Shown: positions 1-9,274, numbered from the stretch's first letter. The stretch is DNA of 64,000 nt from Candidatus Sumerlaeia bacterium (GCA_019634695.1 JAHCAW010000011.1:36289-100288); one strand, 5' to 3'. The notes: generated from the sequence alone by a model not told the origin. Translations and numbers: made by a program.

Positions 1-2
1 AC

Positions 3-782
3 GAGACGCAGGAGGCGCTCCACCGCGCCCATCAGGCCAACCGCCGCGAGCTCGAGGAAATCGCCCGCATCATCTCGCGGTTCCTGCCGCACGAGTTCCC
101 CCCCGCCGCCGGCCTGCGCGTGGCCGCCCACTGCCGCCCCTGCCACAACTTCGGCGGCGACATCTACGACGTCGTCCCCTTGGCCGACGGCCGCGTCGCC
201 ATTTGCATGGCCGACGTCGCCGGCCACGGCGCCTCCGCCATGGTCGCCATGGCCACCGCCCGCGCCCTCCTGCGCGCCGCCCTGCAAGAGGCACACCGCG
301 CCATCGGACCCGCCGACATCCTGCTCAAACTCTCCCACTGGTTCCAAAACCAGCTCGAGCCCGAGCAGTTCGTCACCATGTGGCTCGGCGTCTGGAACCC
401 GGCCGACGAGACGCTGCGCTATGCCAGCGCCGCCCATCCGCACGCCGTCATGTGGCGCTGCGATGGCGGACCCGAATTCCTCGAAGCCCCCTACGGTCTG
501 CCCCTGGGCTTGGCCGCCGTGCCGCCCCAACCCTACGACGAGTGCTCCACGAGCTTCGACGTCTTCGATCGCGTCTTCCTCTACACCGACGGCTGGACCG
601 AATCCACCTCGGTCGACGGCCGTATGCTCGAGGGCGAAGCGTTCCTGGACTTCATCGCCAACGCCTACGGCCAGCCCCTCCAGCAGGTCTCGCCCGTGCT
701 CTTCATGCTGCTCGAACGCCACGCCGCCAACTCGCGCATCCGCGACGACGTCAGCCTCCTCGTCTTCGACCGCGTGGAGTAA
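3..782 (+). CDS. SpoIIE/RsbU-type PP2C serine phosphatase, C-terminal part
   Basis: The gene enters from the left edge; the frame is open from base 3, so the N-terminus (probably a sensor or receiver region ending in a coiled coil, residues like REELEEIAR) lies outside. The visible part is a whole SpoIIE/PP2C catalytic domain: GGDIYD, the metal-binding ADVAGHG, YTDGWTE near the end and the C-terminal DDVSLLVF. This family dephosphorylates anti-anti-sigma factors or other phosphoserine proteins in partner-switching signalling, and usually sits in the cytoplasm behind a sensory domain. No anti-sigma partner is visible here. The family call is firm; the target is unknown. Confidence 0.88.
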   Translation, partial: ETQEALHRAHQANRRELEEIARIISRFLPHEFPPAAGLRVAAHCRPCHNFGGDIYDVVPLADGRVAICMADVAGHGASAMVAMATARALLRAALQEAHRAIGPADILLKLSHWFQNQLEPEQFVTMWLGVWNPADETLRYASAAHPHAVMWRCDGGPEFLEAPYGLPLGLAAVPPQPYDECSTSFDVFDRVFLYTDGWTESTSVDGRMLEGEAFLDFIANAYGQPLQQVSPVLFMLLERHAANSRIRDDVSLLVFDRVE

Positions 783-824
783 TACGGCTTCGGAAGACAG
801 ACTTCCACACCCCGGCCCGACCGT

Positions 825-999
825 CGACCTGTCCATCGACCTGTCCGTCTACCTGTCCGTCTACCTGTCCGTCGAAGCCTTGGCGAAGACGGAAGCCTTG
901 GCGAAGACGGAAGCCTTGGCGAAGACGGAAGCCTTGGCGAAGGCGGAAGCCTTGGCGAAGGCGGAGACCTTGGCGATGACGGAAGCCTTGGCGCAGACG
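825..999. repeat. Two adjoining tandem arrays: 4 x 12 bp then 7 x 18 bp
   Basis: Bases 825-872 hold four copies of a 12-mer of the type CTACCTGTCCGT. From 874 to 999 follow seven copies of an 18-mer of the type GAAGCCTTGGCGAAGACG, the last two diverged. The junction of the two arrays (about 864-892) reads as a single copy of a 29-nt unit also present at 1831-1859 and, inverted, at 23731-23758, so both arrays look like expansions of the two halves of one dispersed element. The array starts 42 bases after the phosphatase stop codon. No convincing gene was seen in 783-1207. Confidence 0.9.
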
Positions 1000-1107
1000 G
1001 GGGCGCGAGCGAGGCGGCATAGTCACGCCCTCCCGTTGCGCCGCGCCCTCCCGGAGCAGTGCCTGGCACCTTTGCCGACAGTTTCCGATTTCCCGAAACC
1101 CTATGAT

Positions 1108-1194
1108 GGGTCCCGGCAGGGACCCGACAATCGTAGCCCCGGCATTCATGCCGGGGATGTCAGACCGAATTTGAACGGACCCCGGCAGGGGTCC
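1108..1194. repeat. Left REP-like palindrome cluster of the IS200-like element
   Basis: Three palindromes follow one another: GGGTCCCGGCAGGGACCC (1108-1125), CCCCGGCATTCATGCCGGGG (1137-1156) and GGACCCCGGCAGGGGTCC (1177-1194). The same motifs recur in inverted order at 1689-1772, on the other side of the transposase gene. Hairpins of this kind are the recognition sites of IS200/REP-associated HUH transposases. Confidence 0.85.
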
Positions 1195-1207
1195 AACAAC
1201 ACACGCA

Positions 1208-1657
1208 TCAATCGAGGAAGAATCGCCGGTCATATTCAACGCCGTGTTTAATCAGAAAACCTTCGAATTCCTCCGCGAAGCTCTGCTTCCGATGATGTGC
1301 CTCTTGACCCTCGATGTAGCGAAAGACTCGATCCCGCTGCGAGTAACTTACCGTAAATGCTCCATACCCCTCCTGCCAATGCAGGGTTCCCAGCCCGGCC
1401 TCCTTGTTGAACCATGCCGACGATCCACCCTTGATCGCCTGCACCACCTCCGCAACGTCCGGTTTCGACCTCAGGCGGCACAGGATGTGAGCGTGGTCAC
1501 TGACGCCGTTGACGATCAGCGCCTTGCCGCCTTGGCCGGCAATAATCCCGGCCATGTAAGGAAACAGAACTGAGCGGGCATCGCAGGTAAGGATGGGTTC
1601 CCGGGCTCTCGTCGAAAAGATGATATGGTAGAGCAGAACGGTGTAGGTGTGAGCCAT
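1208..1657 (-). CDS. IS200-like / REP-associated HUH transposase (Y1_Tnp)
   Basis: A 149-residue single-domain protein matching the size of TnpA of IS200/IS605 and REP-associated transposases. The HUH motif is visible in SDHAHILCRL, and the catalytic tyrosine sits in RVFRYIEGQEAHHRKQSF, a pattern highly typical of the family. The start ATG at 1657 has a GGAGA ribosome binding site six bases upstream. The enzyme cuts and joins single-stranded DNA at hairpin substrates; the palindromes on both sides (1108-1194 and 1689-1772) are the obvious substrates. No tnpB is present. The gene appears intact, so the element may be active or domesticated. Confidence 0.9.
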   Translation of the reverse strand: MAHTYTVLLYHIIFSTRAREPILTCDARSVLFPYMAGIIAGQGGKALIVNGVSDHAHILCRLRSKPDVAEVVQAIKGGSSAWFNKEAGLGTLHWQEGYGAFTVSYSQRDRVFRYIEGQEAHHRKQSFAEEFEGFLIKHGVEYDRRFFLD

Positions 1658-1688
1658 GGCGATTCTCCGGCCGCAGCGATGACCTGTT

Positions 1689-1772
1689 GGACCCCTGCCG
1701 GGGTCCGACTACTTTGGAACATTTCCCCGGCATGAATGCCGGGGCTACGATTGTTTCGCCCCTGCCGGGGCG
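1689..1772. repeat. Right REP-like palindrome cluster of the IS200-like element
   Basis: Inverted counterpart of the left cluster: GGACCCCTGCCGGGGTCC at 1689-1706, CCCCGGCATGAATGCCGGGG at 1725-1744 and a CGCCCCTGCCGGGGCG hairpin at about 1757-1772. With the left cluster it brackets the transposase gene, so the whole unit spans roughly 1108-1772. Confidence 0.85.
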
Positions 1773-2068
1773 AGATTGGGTCCGCCTCATCAACTGATAC
1801 GGATTCGTACAGTCGGCTTCAGCACCTCTGCCTGTCCGCGGAAGCCTCGGCCAAGACGGAATCGTCGCGGAGGAAAAAGCGCAATTGAGGGCGCGTGCCT
1901 TCGCCTCCGGTTTCTGCCGTCCCTCCGCGGCCACTGCATGGACTGTGTCCGATTCTCCGAACTCGTTTGATTCGGCTTCGGATAAGATGACGGTGCGCAA
2001 TCCGTGAACTGTGGTTTGGCGAAAACTCAACCCTGCCCGACGCGCAGGATGCGTCGCGGGTGCACTTG
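1773..2068. other. Intergenic stretch with one copy of the dispersed 29-nt repeat
   Basis: No gene is supported here. Bases 1831-1859 (CCTGTCCGCGGAAGCCTCGG followed by CCAAGACGG) are a diverged single copy of the element expanded at 825-999. The rest is unremarkable sequence downstream of the convergent gene at 2069. Confidence 0.6.
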
Positions 2069-3736
2069 TCATCGGCGGCGACTCGAGCCGTCGCCCGGGT
2101 CTTCTCCCCACACGATCATTTCGGCCAGGCGCGCCGTCGCGCCGCCCGCGAAGTTCGGCTCCTGCACTTCGAGGCGAATCGTCTCGATTGGCCGCGGCCA
2201 GCTCACCCGCACGCGTTCGCGCGCGACCGGCGTCTCGTGTCGCACCTCGGCCAGCAGCCGCCACGGCTGGCTTGCCGACTCGCGCCCCAGGAGACGGTAT
2301 CCCTTGAGATTGAAGTGCGGCGAGAAGCCGCTCGCCTCGATGTGCACCAGATCCACGGCGTGCACGCGGGCCGGCTGCTCCAGACGCAGCTCCGCCCATG
2401 CCCGCCCGGCCGTCCGCCCCGCGCCGTCGAGCGGTGCCGCCCAGAAGGTCTCCGCAGCCGGATCGTCCCCCGCCTTGCCGTCCACCAGGCGATGCGGGCC
2501 GGTTCGCTCGTCCAGCACGTTCGAGCCATCGGTCAGCGCCACCGGCAGCGGTCGCCACGCCGTGTTGCCCGTGGCCCGCAGCTCCGGGCGCCCCGGCCCC
2601 GCCAGCAGCGCCACGCGCGCCGGCGCGACCGTCTGGCGACCGATCCGCGCCCGCTCCAGCGGCTCGGCGAGCAGGCGCCGCGCGCCGGCCGGCAGCTCGG
2701 CGATCGTTCGCGCACCCTCCCGCCGCAGAATCGAAACCATCTCCCCCGTCGCGAACGGATGCTCGCCCCGAGAGCCACCGCCCGACTCGACCAACCACAG
2801 CCGATCGCCGCCGTCGTCCAGCGCCACGTACGCGCGCAACGCGCCCCGCGCGGGCTCGCTGTCCGGCGCGTGCTCCTGCCCCAGCGCATCCACCACCCAC
2901 CGGCCCGCCGGCACCGTCCACACCCCGAGGGCCACGTCGGCCGGCAGCGATGCCTCGAACCGCAGGTCGCGCGCCGTCGCCAGCTCCAGCCGGACTCGCT
3001 CGTCCAGATCGCCGGACAGAATCAGCGCCCACTCGCCACGGCCCAGCCGCAGGTCGCCCACCGGGCGCGGCGCCCGCGGACGCCATGCCCGCTGCGCCGC
3101 TGTCAGCGACCGGTCCCAAACCGACGGCCCGGGCTGCGCGTTGTCGCCCCCCGGCGCCACGGCCATCGCCACGGCCGACGCCGGCCAAGCAGCCGCCGCG
3201 TCGCCGTCCAGCGGGCCGCTCACCAGCCATGCCCCCGCGCCGGCCGGCGCCTGGTTGATCCCCAGCAACGGGACGCTCGTCCCGGTGTCCGACCACACGA
3301 CGCCCTGCAAATCCCCGATATCAATCAGCCGCCAGGTGCCTTCGGCCCGCGCCACCAGATGCGGGCCGGCCCCGGGCCAGCTCCGCAGCGTCCCGTCCAC
3401 CAGCACGACGCCCGAGGTCGGCGCGTCGCCGACCGCCACGACGAAGCCGCCCTGGTGCTCCGTGCCGGCCATCAGCGCCTCCATCTGCCCGGCCGACACC
3501 CCGTCGCCGCCGGGCAGCACCGCCTGCACCGCCACCCGCCCGGCCGTGCGGTCCACCGCCAGCATCGCCGCCCGCCAGGCTCCGTCCTGCGCCAACTGAC
3601 TGATCTCCACGCGCCGGATGCCGGGAATCAGATCGTGCCGCTCGCCGCGCCGGATGCCCTCGGGCGGCGGCTGTGCCCCGGCCACCACGGCGCAGGCCAG
3701 CACGCACCAGACGGCCAGTCGTCCGAGGCACTTCAT
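2069..3736 (-). CDS. Exported phosphodiester-glycosidase-like protein with C-terminal F5/8-type (discoidin-like) domain
   Basis: The ATG at 3736 was chosen because it opens a classical signal peptide (MKCLGRLAVWCVLACAVVAGA); the mature protein is then about 535 residues. The N-terminal half has features reminiscent of NAGPA/DUF2233 phosphodiester glycosidases: a pattern like GGFVVAVGDAPTSGVVLVDG and LLGINQAPAGAGAWLVS, where the family normally has an INGGFF-like segment and a GVN-R segment. The last 150 residues (VDGKAGDD..., AWAELRLEQPARVHAVDLVH, ...IRLEVQEPNF) look like an F5/8 type C carbohydrate-binding domain. The catalytic assignment is weak; an exported carbohydrate-associated role is likely. 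It is divergent from kdsB. Confidence 0.55.
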   Translation of the reverse strand: MKCLGRLAVWCVLACAVVAGAQPPPEGIRRGERHDLIPGIRRVEISQLAQDGAWRAAMLAVDRTAGRVAVQAVLPGGDGVSAGQMEALMAGTEHQGGFVVAVGDAPTSGVVLVDGTLRSWPGAGPHLVARAEGTWRLIDIGDLQGVVWSDTGTSVPLLGINQAPAGAGAWLVSGPLDGDAAAAWPASAVAMAVAPGGDNAQPGPSVWDRSLTAAQRAWRPRAPRPVGDLRLGRGEWALILSGDLDERVRLELATARDLRFEASLPADVALGVWTVPAGRWVVDALGQEHAPDSEPARGALRAYVALDDGGDRLWLVESGGGSRGEHPFATGEMVSILRREGARTIAELPAGARRLLAEPLERARIGRQTVAPARVALLAGPGRPELRATGNTAWRPLPVALTDGSNVLDERTGPHRLVDGKAGDDPAAETFWAAPLDGAGRTAGRAWAELRLEQPARVHAVDLVHIEASGFSPHFNLKGYRLLGRESASQPWRLLAEVRHETPVARERVRVSWPRPIETIRLEVQEPNFAGGATARLAEMIVWGEDPGDGSSRRR

Positions 3737-3866
3737 GGGTCGCGTTGCCTGCATTCGATGTCCGCTCCGACCATCTGACTCGTGGCCCCTGCCATGAGTC
3801 CAGTTGCGTCCCCCGGCGCCCCGAGGCGCAATCCCGACATCGCCCCCGAAATGGACTCGCACCCAC

Positions 3867-4640
3867 ATGGACCAACCGCACGTCGTCGCCGTGATCCCCG
3901 CCCGCTATGCCGCCCAGCGCTTCCCCGGTAAACCTCTCGCCCTCCTGCTCGGCAAGCCGATGGTGCAGTGGGTCTACGAGGCCGCCCGCGCCACGGAGGG
4001 CATCGCCGAAGTGCTGGTCGCCACGGACGACACCCGTATCGCCGACGCCGTTGCGGGCTTTGGCGGCGAAGCCGTCATGACGCCGCCCGAGTGCCCCTCC
4101 GGCACCGACCGCATTCAGGCCGCCCTGAAGGGCCGCAAGGCCGAGATCGTCATCAACGTCCAGGGCGACGAGCCCGCCATGGCCCCGCAGACGATCCGCA
4201 CCGCGCTGGCCGCGCTGCTCGAGCGCTCCGACGCCGACGTCTCCACCGCCTGCATTCCGATCCTGGATCGCAACGAGTTCGAGCAGGCGCACATCGTCAA
4301 GGTGGTCCGCGGCGCCGACTCGCGCGCGCTCTACTTCAGCCGCTCGCCGATCCCGTCGCACGCCCGCGTCGAGGCCGTCGAGGCAGACGCCCCCGGCCAC
4401 CTGTTCGGCTACAAGCACCTCGGGCTTTACGTCTACCGCCGCGAATCGCTCGAGGCTTTCGTCCGCCTCGAACAGACTCGCCTCGAACTCACCGAGAAGC
4501 TCGAGCAGCTCCGCTTCCTCGAAGTCGGCGCGACGATCCTGTGCCCCGAGGTGCGCCACGACTCCATCGGCGTCGACCTGCCGACCGATGTCCCGAAGGC
4601 CGAGGACCTGCTGCGCCATCTGCTGGATGCGCGCGCCTGA
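3867..4640 (+). CDS. kdsB: 3-deoxy-manno-octulosonate cytidylyltransferase (CMP-Kdo synthetase)
   Basis: A 257-residue protein, the normal length for KdsB, starting at MDQPHVVAVIPARYAAQRFP. It has the nucleotide-binding opening IPARYAAQRFPGKPL, PSGTDR (with Cys in place of the usual preceding His), INVQGDEP for metal binding, and YKHLGLYVYRRESLE. The enzyme activates Kdo with CTP for lipid A-core assembly, so its presence indicates an LPS outer membrane. It is followed 25 bases later by the EEP lipoprotein gene on the same strand, with which it may be co-transcribed. Confidence 0.95.
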   Translation: MDQPHVVAVIPARYAAQRFPGKPLALLLGKPMVQWVYEAARATEGIAEVLVATDDTRIADAVAGFGGEAVMTPPECPSGTDRIQAALKGRKAEIVINVQGDEPAMAPQTIRTALAALLERSDADVSTACIPILDRNEFEQAHIVKVVRGADSRALYFSRSPIPSHARVEAVEADAPGHLFGYKHLGLYVYRRESLEAFVRLEQTRLELTEKLEQLRFLEVGATILCPEVRHDSIGVDLPTDVPKAEDLLRHLLDARA

Positions 4641-4665
4641 ACCGACGGAAAGGATGCCAGCGATC

Positions 4666-5910
4666 ATGAGCCGACTCCCGCGCCCCGGACAACTCCTCGT
4701 GCGCACGCTCGCCGCTCCCCTGCTGATCGCGGCGGTGCTGCTCGTCGCGGCCGGCTGCACCGCGCGCCGCCTGCCCACCGATGTCGTCGAGCGCCAGTCG
4801 CAACGCGTGCGCGTCGCGCTGTTCAACATCGAGCTGATCTCGACCGCCAAGCTCGAAGAGGTCGATGCGCAGGGCCGCGGCGCCAACCCGCAGTTGCTCG
4901 CCGCCACCGCCATCCTCCAGCGCATCCAGCCCGACATCCTCGTGCTGAACGAACTCGACCACGACTACGATGCTGTCGCGCGCGAGGGCGCCCCGCTCGA
5001 GCGCAACGCCTGGCTCTTCCATGCGCGCTACCTCGCCCAGGGCGACGCGCCGCTGCGCTTCGAGCACGCCTTCGTCGAACCCTGCAATACCGGTATTCTC
5101 AGCGGCCGCGATCTCGACAATGACGGAATCGTCGCCACCGATGCCGACCGCGGCACCCGCGTCCACGGCAACGACTCCTTCGGCTACGGCGAGTACCCCG
5201 GCCAGTACGCCATGGGGCTGCTGTCGCGCTATCCCATCGAGCGCGCCGGCGCCCGCACCTTCCAGACCTTCCGCTGGCTCGACCTTCCCGGCAACCACAT
5301 CCCCCCCGACTGGTACTCCCCCGAGGCCCTCGAAGTCTTCCGCCTCTCCAGCAAGTCCCACTGGGACGTGCCCATCGACATCGACGGGCGCACGCTCCAC
5401 GTGCTCGTCTCGCACCCGACGCCGCCGGTCTTCGACGGTCCCGAGGACCGTAACGGCCGACGCAACTTCGACGAGATCAAGTTCTGGGTCCACTATCTGG
5501 CCGACGACCCGGCGCTGTACGACGACGGCGGCCGGCGCGGCGGGCTCGCAAAAGGAAGCCCCTTCATCATCGCCGGCGACCTCAACGCCTCGCTCAACTC
5601 CGATCCCATCGCCACCGGTGAAATCGCCATTCGCCAATTGCTCGACCATCCCGGCATCCACGACCCCGGCGACCTGCACAGCAGCACCGGCGCCCTGCGC
5701 GGCCGCCAGCCCGGCCCGCCCCTGTACTACGAGCGCGCCACCGCCAGTTGGCGCGAGGGCTTCCGCGTCGACTACCTTCTGCCCAGCCCCGACATCCGCA
5801 TCGTCGACGGCGGCGTCTTCTGGCCCTCGGCCGACGAGGACCCCGAAGGCCATGCCCAGGCCGAGAAGGCCTCGGACCATCGCCTCGTCTGGCTCGAAAT
5901 CGAGTTCTGA
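4666..5910 (+). CDS. Endonuclease/exonuclease/phosphatase-family lipoprotein
   Basis: The protein (414 residues from the ATG at 4666; an in-frame ATG lies at 4654) begins with a lipoprotein signal ending in LLVAAGC. The EEP catalytic set is complete: FNIELIS (Asn), DILVLNELDHDYD (Glu), IAGDLNAS (GDxN), and the terminal SDHRLVWLEIEF. The family hydrolyses phosphodiester or phosphomonoester bonds; exported members often act as nucleases or phosphatases at the cell surface. An AAAGGA sequence at 4649-4654 supports the 4666 start. It lies between kdsB and hisS on the same strand. The substrate cannot be inferred. Confidence 0.85.
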   Translation: MSRLPRPGQLLVRTLAAPLLIAAVLLVAAGCTARRLPTDVVERQSQRVRVALFNIELISTAKLEEVDAQGRGANPQLLAATAILQRIQPDILVLNELDHDYDAVAREGAPLERNAWLFHARYLAQGDAPLRFEHAFVEPCNTGILSGRDLDNDGIVATDADRGTRVHGNDSFGYGEYPGQYAMGLLSRYPIERAGARTFQTFRWLDLPGNHIPPDWYSPEALEVFRLSSKSHWDVPIDIDGRTLHVLVSHPTPPVFDGPEDRNGRRNFDEIKFWVHYLADDPALYDDGGRRGGLAKGSPFIIAGDLNASLNSDPIATGEIAIRQLLDHPGIHDPGDLHSSTGALRGRQPGPPLYYERATASWREGFRVDYLLPSPDIRIVDGGVFWPSADEDPEGHAQAEKASDHRLVWLEIEF

Positions 5911-6011
5911 CCCGGGCCCCGCGGGACTTTGTGCTCGACCTCCCGTGGGCCGGTTTCCCACCCTGCCCGCCCCCGGACGCCGACCGGGCAACCTCCCCGC
6001 CGGATGCTCGC

Positions 6012-7298
6012 ATGTCTCGCAAAGAACCGCTCCAGGCAATCCGCGGCATGGACGACGTCCTGCCCGTCGGCTTCTCGAGTCCCGTCTACGACTCCGCCTC
6101 GTGGGTCGAGCTGCGCCGCCGCTACGCCGAGTGGGTCGAGGCCCACGGCTATCGCTACATCGAGACCCCGGTCGTCGAATACACTGAACTCTTCCGCCGC
6201 ACGGCCGGCGAAACCAGCGACATCGTCTCCAAGGAGATGTACACTTTCGAGGACGCCGGCGGCCGCTCGCTGTCGCTGCGCCCCGAGGGCTCGGCCTCCG
6301 TCTGCCGCGCCGTCCTCGAGCACGGCCTCGCCGCCAGCGGCACCGGCCTGAAGTTCTATTACGTCGCGCCGATGTTCCGCGCCGAACGCCCCCAGCGCGG
6401 ACGCTATCGCCAGCACACCCAACTCGGCCTCGAAATCTTCAAAGAGACCGACCCGACCGCCGACGCCGAGGTCATCGCCGTCCTCCACGGCTTTTTCCGC
6501 CGCATCGGACTCGACCAACTCACCGTCCACATCAACAGCGTCGGCTCGCCCGCATGCCGTCCCGCCTATCGCGAGACGCTGCTCGCCTACCTGCGTACGC
6601 ACGCCGACCGCCTCTCCGAGGACTCGCAGCGCCGTCTCGAAACCAATCCGATGCGCGTGCTCGACTCCAAGGATCCGCGCGACGCCGACATCGTCGCCGG
6701 CGCACCGGTCATGATCGATCATCTCGACGACGAGTGCCGCGCGCACTTCGACGGCCTGCAGGCCGCCCTGCGCGCCGTCGGCGTCCCCTTCACGATCAAC
6801 CCGCGGCTCGTGCGCGGCCTCGACTACTACGCCAAGACCGCCTTCGAGGTGACCTGCGAGTCGCTCGACGGCGCGATCAAGGTCATCGGTGGGGGAGGGC
6901 GCTACGATGGATTGATCGAACAACTCGGCGGCCCCGCCACCCCGGCCGTCGGCTTCGGCTCCGGCATCGAGCGCGTCCTGCTCGCCCTCGAGAGCCAAGG
7001 CATCCGCCTCGCCGAACCCCGCGCCCCCCGCGCCGCCGTCCTGTATCTCGACGACTCCGCCCGCACCGACGCCTTCGCCCTCGCCATGCGTCTGCGCGCC
7101 GCCGGCATCGAGACCGACTACTCGTACAAGCCCCGCGGCTTCTCGAAGCAACTCCAGGCCGCCGCCAAAGCCGGCGTCCGCTTCGCCATCCTCGTCGGTG
7201 GCGACGAATGGGCCCGCGGCGAAGTCGTCCTCAAGGACCTGCGCGAGCGCACCCAGGACGCCCTGCACCCCGACGCCCTCATCCCGCGCCTGACCTGA
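6012..7298 (+). CDS. hisS: Histidyl-tRNA synthetase
   Basis: A 428-residue class II synthetase, normal for HisRS. The start ATG at 6012 gives MSRKEPLQAIRGMDDVLPV, where RGMDD is the usual N-terminal signature. Motif 2 is visible in FYYVAPMFRAERPQRGRYRQ, the HisA loop in RGLDYYAKTAFEV, motif 3 in VGFGSGIERVLLAL, and a C-terminal anticodon-binding domain follows (about residues 335-428). It charges tRNA-His in the cytoplasm. It is preceded by the EEP lipoprotein gene and converges with rny. Confidence 0.97.
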   Translation: MSRKEPLQAIRGMDDVLPVGFSSPVYDSASWVELRRRYAEWVEAHGYRYIETPVVEYTELFRRTAGETSDIVSKEMYTFEDAGGRSLSLRPEGSASVCRAVLEHGLAASGTGLKFYYVAPMFRAERPQRGRYRQHTQLGLEIFKETDPTADAEVIAVLHGFFRRIGLDQLTVHINSVGSPACRPAYRETLLAYLRTHADRLSEDSQRRLETNPMRVLDSKDPRDADIVAGAPVMIDHLDDECRAHFDGLQAALRAVGVPFTINPRLVRGLDYYAKTAFEVTCESLDGAIKVIGGGGRYDGLIEQLGGPATPAVGFGSGIERVLLALESQGIRLAEPRAPRAAVLYLDDSARTDAFALAMRLRAAGIETDYSYKPRGFSKQLQAAAKAGVRFAILVGGDEWARGEVVLKDLRERTQDALHPDALIPRLT

Positions 7299-7401
7299 TC
7301 CACGTCATGGACGCGATGGACCAAATGGACCCCGTGGACCGGCAGCCGCCGGAAGACCCACCCGCCCCTCTGCACTCCGCCTTCCGCCTTCAGAAAAGCT
7401 C

Positions 7402-7430
7402 GCCCCCGACGGCGCGGGGCCGTCGGGGGC
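7402..7430. terminator. Hairpin between convergent hisS and rny
   Basis: An 11-bp GC-rich stem, GCCCCCGACGG / CCGTCGGGGGC, with a CGCGGGG loop. Read on the minus strand it is followed by GAGCTTTTCT, so it can serve as the rny terminator; on the plus strand no T-run follows, so its effect on hisS is doubtful. Confidence 0.6.
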
Positions 7431-7465
7431 GGGGGTGTCAGGTCAGGGGTTGAGCGACGAGGGGC

Positions 7466-9025
7466 TTACTTGGCGTACTCGACCTTGCGGGTCTCGCGGA
7501 CGACGACGCACTTGATCTGTCCGGGGTACTGAAGCTCCTCTTCGATCTTCTTCGTGATGTCGCGTGCCAGCAGGCTGCATTCGTTGTCGTTGAGCTTGTC
7601 GGGCTCGACGATGATGCGGATTTCGCGTCCGGCCTGGATGGCGTACGACTTTTCGACTCCGTCGAAGGACTGGGCGATCGCCTCGAGTGCTTCAAGGCGC
7701 TTGATGTAACTTTCCAGGGTTTCCCGTCGGGCTCCCGGTCGCGCCGCCGACACGGAGTCGGCGATGATGACCAGAACGGCCGTCAAGGTTTTGGGCTTCA
7801 CCTCTTGGTGGTGCGCCTCGATGGCGTGCACCACTTCGGGGCGTTCGCGGTTCTTGCGAGCCAACTCGGCTCCAATGGCCGCATGCGGACCTTCGATCTC
7901 GTGCGTGACTGCCTTCCCGATGTCGTGGAGCAGACAAGCGCGCTTGGCAAGTTTGGCGTCCAGACCGAGCTCGGAAGCTACCATCTCGGCGATATGGGCG
8001 CACTCGACGCTGTGTTTCAGCACGTTCTGGCCATAGCTTGTGCGGTACTTCAAGCGTCCGAGGAGCTTGATCAGTTCCGGATGCAAGTCATGGATTCCCA
8101 GTTCGATACAGGCGTTTTCTCCTGCCACACGGGCTTCTTCGAGCACTTGGCGCTCGGTCTTTTCCACGATCTCCTCGATGCGGGTGGGGTGGATGCGTCC
8201 GTCGGCGATCAACTTGTCGATCACCTGGCGCGCGATCTCCCGTCGCATCGGGTCGAAACAGGACAGCACAACGGCCTCGGGCGTGTCGTCGACGATGATG
8301 TTCACGCCTGTGGCCTGCTCGAGTGCCCGGATGTTCCGGCCTTCGCGTCCGATGATTCGCCCTTTCATCTCGTCGTTCGGCAGGTTGACCACGGAAACGG
8401 TGGTTTCCGTCACCTGATCCGTCGCGAGACGTTGGAGCGCGAGGGTCAGAATTTGGCGAGCCTTGCGGTCGGCGACCTCTTGGGTTTCGGCTTCGATGCG
8501 ACGGACGAGGGCAGCGGCGTCCTGACGGACCTCCTGCTCCAGGTTCTGCAACAGCAGCGCCCGGGCCTCTTCACGGGTCAGACCCGTGAGTTCTTCCGTC
8601 TTGCGGATCAGATCGTCGCGCAGATCGTCGATCTTGCGACGTTCCACATCCGCCTTCTTCAGCCGATCGTCGAGGGACTTCTCCTTGTCACCGATCGATT
8701 GCTCGCGCTTTCCGAGCTGTTCTTCCCGGCGTTCAACCTGCTCCTCTCGCTTGCGAAGCCGGCCGTCTTCCCGGTCAAGGTCCGACCGCCGCTTCTTCAG
8801 CTCGCCCTCGAGTCGCGTCGACTCCTGGGCTGCCTTCTCCTTCGCTTCGAGCAGGGTCCGGTCCCTGAGCAGTTCCGCATCCTTCCGGGCATTTTCCAGA
8901 AGGCGCTCGGCTTCCTCACGGGCCTGACGCAGCTTGTTACCGCCGGTAGTCCGCAACAATGCCCAACATGCCCCGGCTCCAACCACAAGGCCCGCAAGCC
9001 CTGCGCCCACCGCTAGCATGTCCAT
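7466..9025 (-). CDS. rny: Ribonuclease Y
   Basis: 519 residues, the usual length for RNase Y. The order is classic: an N-terminal membrane anchor (residues 4-23), a long charged coiled coil (about 30-200), a KH domain around [19 protein letters not shown], and an HD domain with LLHDIGKAV. It is the membrane-attached endoribonuclease that initiates mRNA decay in many bacteria lacking RNase E. The 3' end faces hisS and is separated from it by the hairpin at 7402-7430. A consensus-like promoter is visible upstream at 9120-9148. Confidence 0.97.
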   Translation of the reverse strand: MDMLAVGAGLAGLVVGAGACWALLRTTGGNKLRQAREEAERLLENARKDAELLRDRTLLEAKEKAAQESTRLEGELKKRRSDLDREDGRLRKREEQVERREEQLGKREQSIGDKEKSLDDRLKKADVERRKIDDLRDDLIRKTEELTGLTREEARALLLQNLEQEVRQDAAALVRRIEAETQEVADRKARQILTLALQRLATDQVTETTVSVVNLPNDEMKGRIIGREGRNIRALEQATGVNIIVDDTPEAVVLSCFDPMRREIARQVIDKLIADGRIHPTRIEEIVEKTERQVLEEARVAGENACIELGIHDLHPELIKLLGRLKYRTSYGQNVLKHSVECAHIAEMVASELGLDAKLAKRACLLHDIGKAVTHEIEGPHAAIGAELARKNRERPEVVHAIEAHHQEVKPKTLTAVLVIIADSVSAARPGARRETLESYIKRLEALEAIAQSFDGVEKSYAIQAGREIRIIVEPDKLNDNECSLLARDITKKIEEELQYPGQIKCVVVRETRKVEYAK

Positions 9026-9119
9026 GGGCTCTACGCGTACCTCCTTGAATCTGTTGGGGATATGGTCAAAGCCCGCCCGACAGCACCAAAGCCGCCTGAG
9101 CAGACCAGTTAAGCGCAGG

Positions 9120-9148
9120 ATTAGCCCCCCCTAACACGGGCGATGTCA
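9120..9148 (-). promoter_or_regulatory. Sigma70-type promoter for rny
   Basis: On the minus strand TTGACA (9148-9143) is followed after exactly 17 bases by GCTAAT (9125-9120). The perfect -35 box and optimal spacing, about 95 bases ahead of the rny start and in the rny/DUF368 divergent gap, make this the best promoter in the window. Confidence 0.65.
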
Positions 9149-9274
9149 ACCCGATTGCACATCCGAGACAGGCGCGCCGCCCTCCGGGATTCCCCAACTT
9201 CGCCTTGCCGCGAACCGGGGGGCGTCCCGACCATGCGCGCGCATCGCCAACGGCATTCCCCGAAGGGCCCTCCC

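Noticed and set aside
825..999. Regular short repeats that could suggest a CRISPR array
   Set aside because: Units are contiguous with no unique spacers and differ by point changes; there are no cas genes. They are simple tandem repeats.
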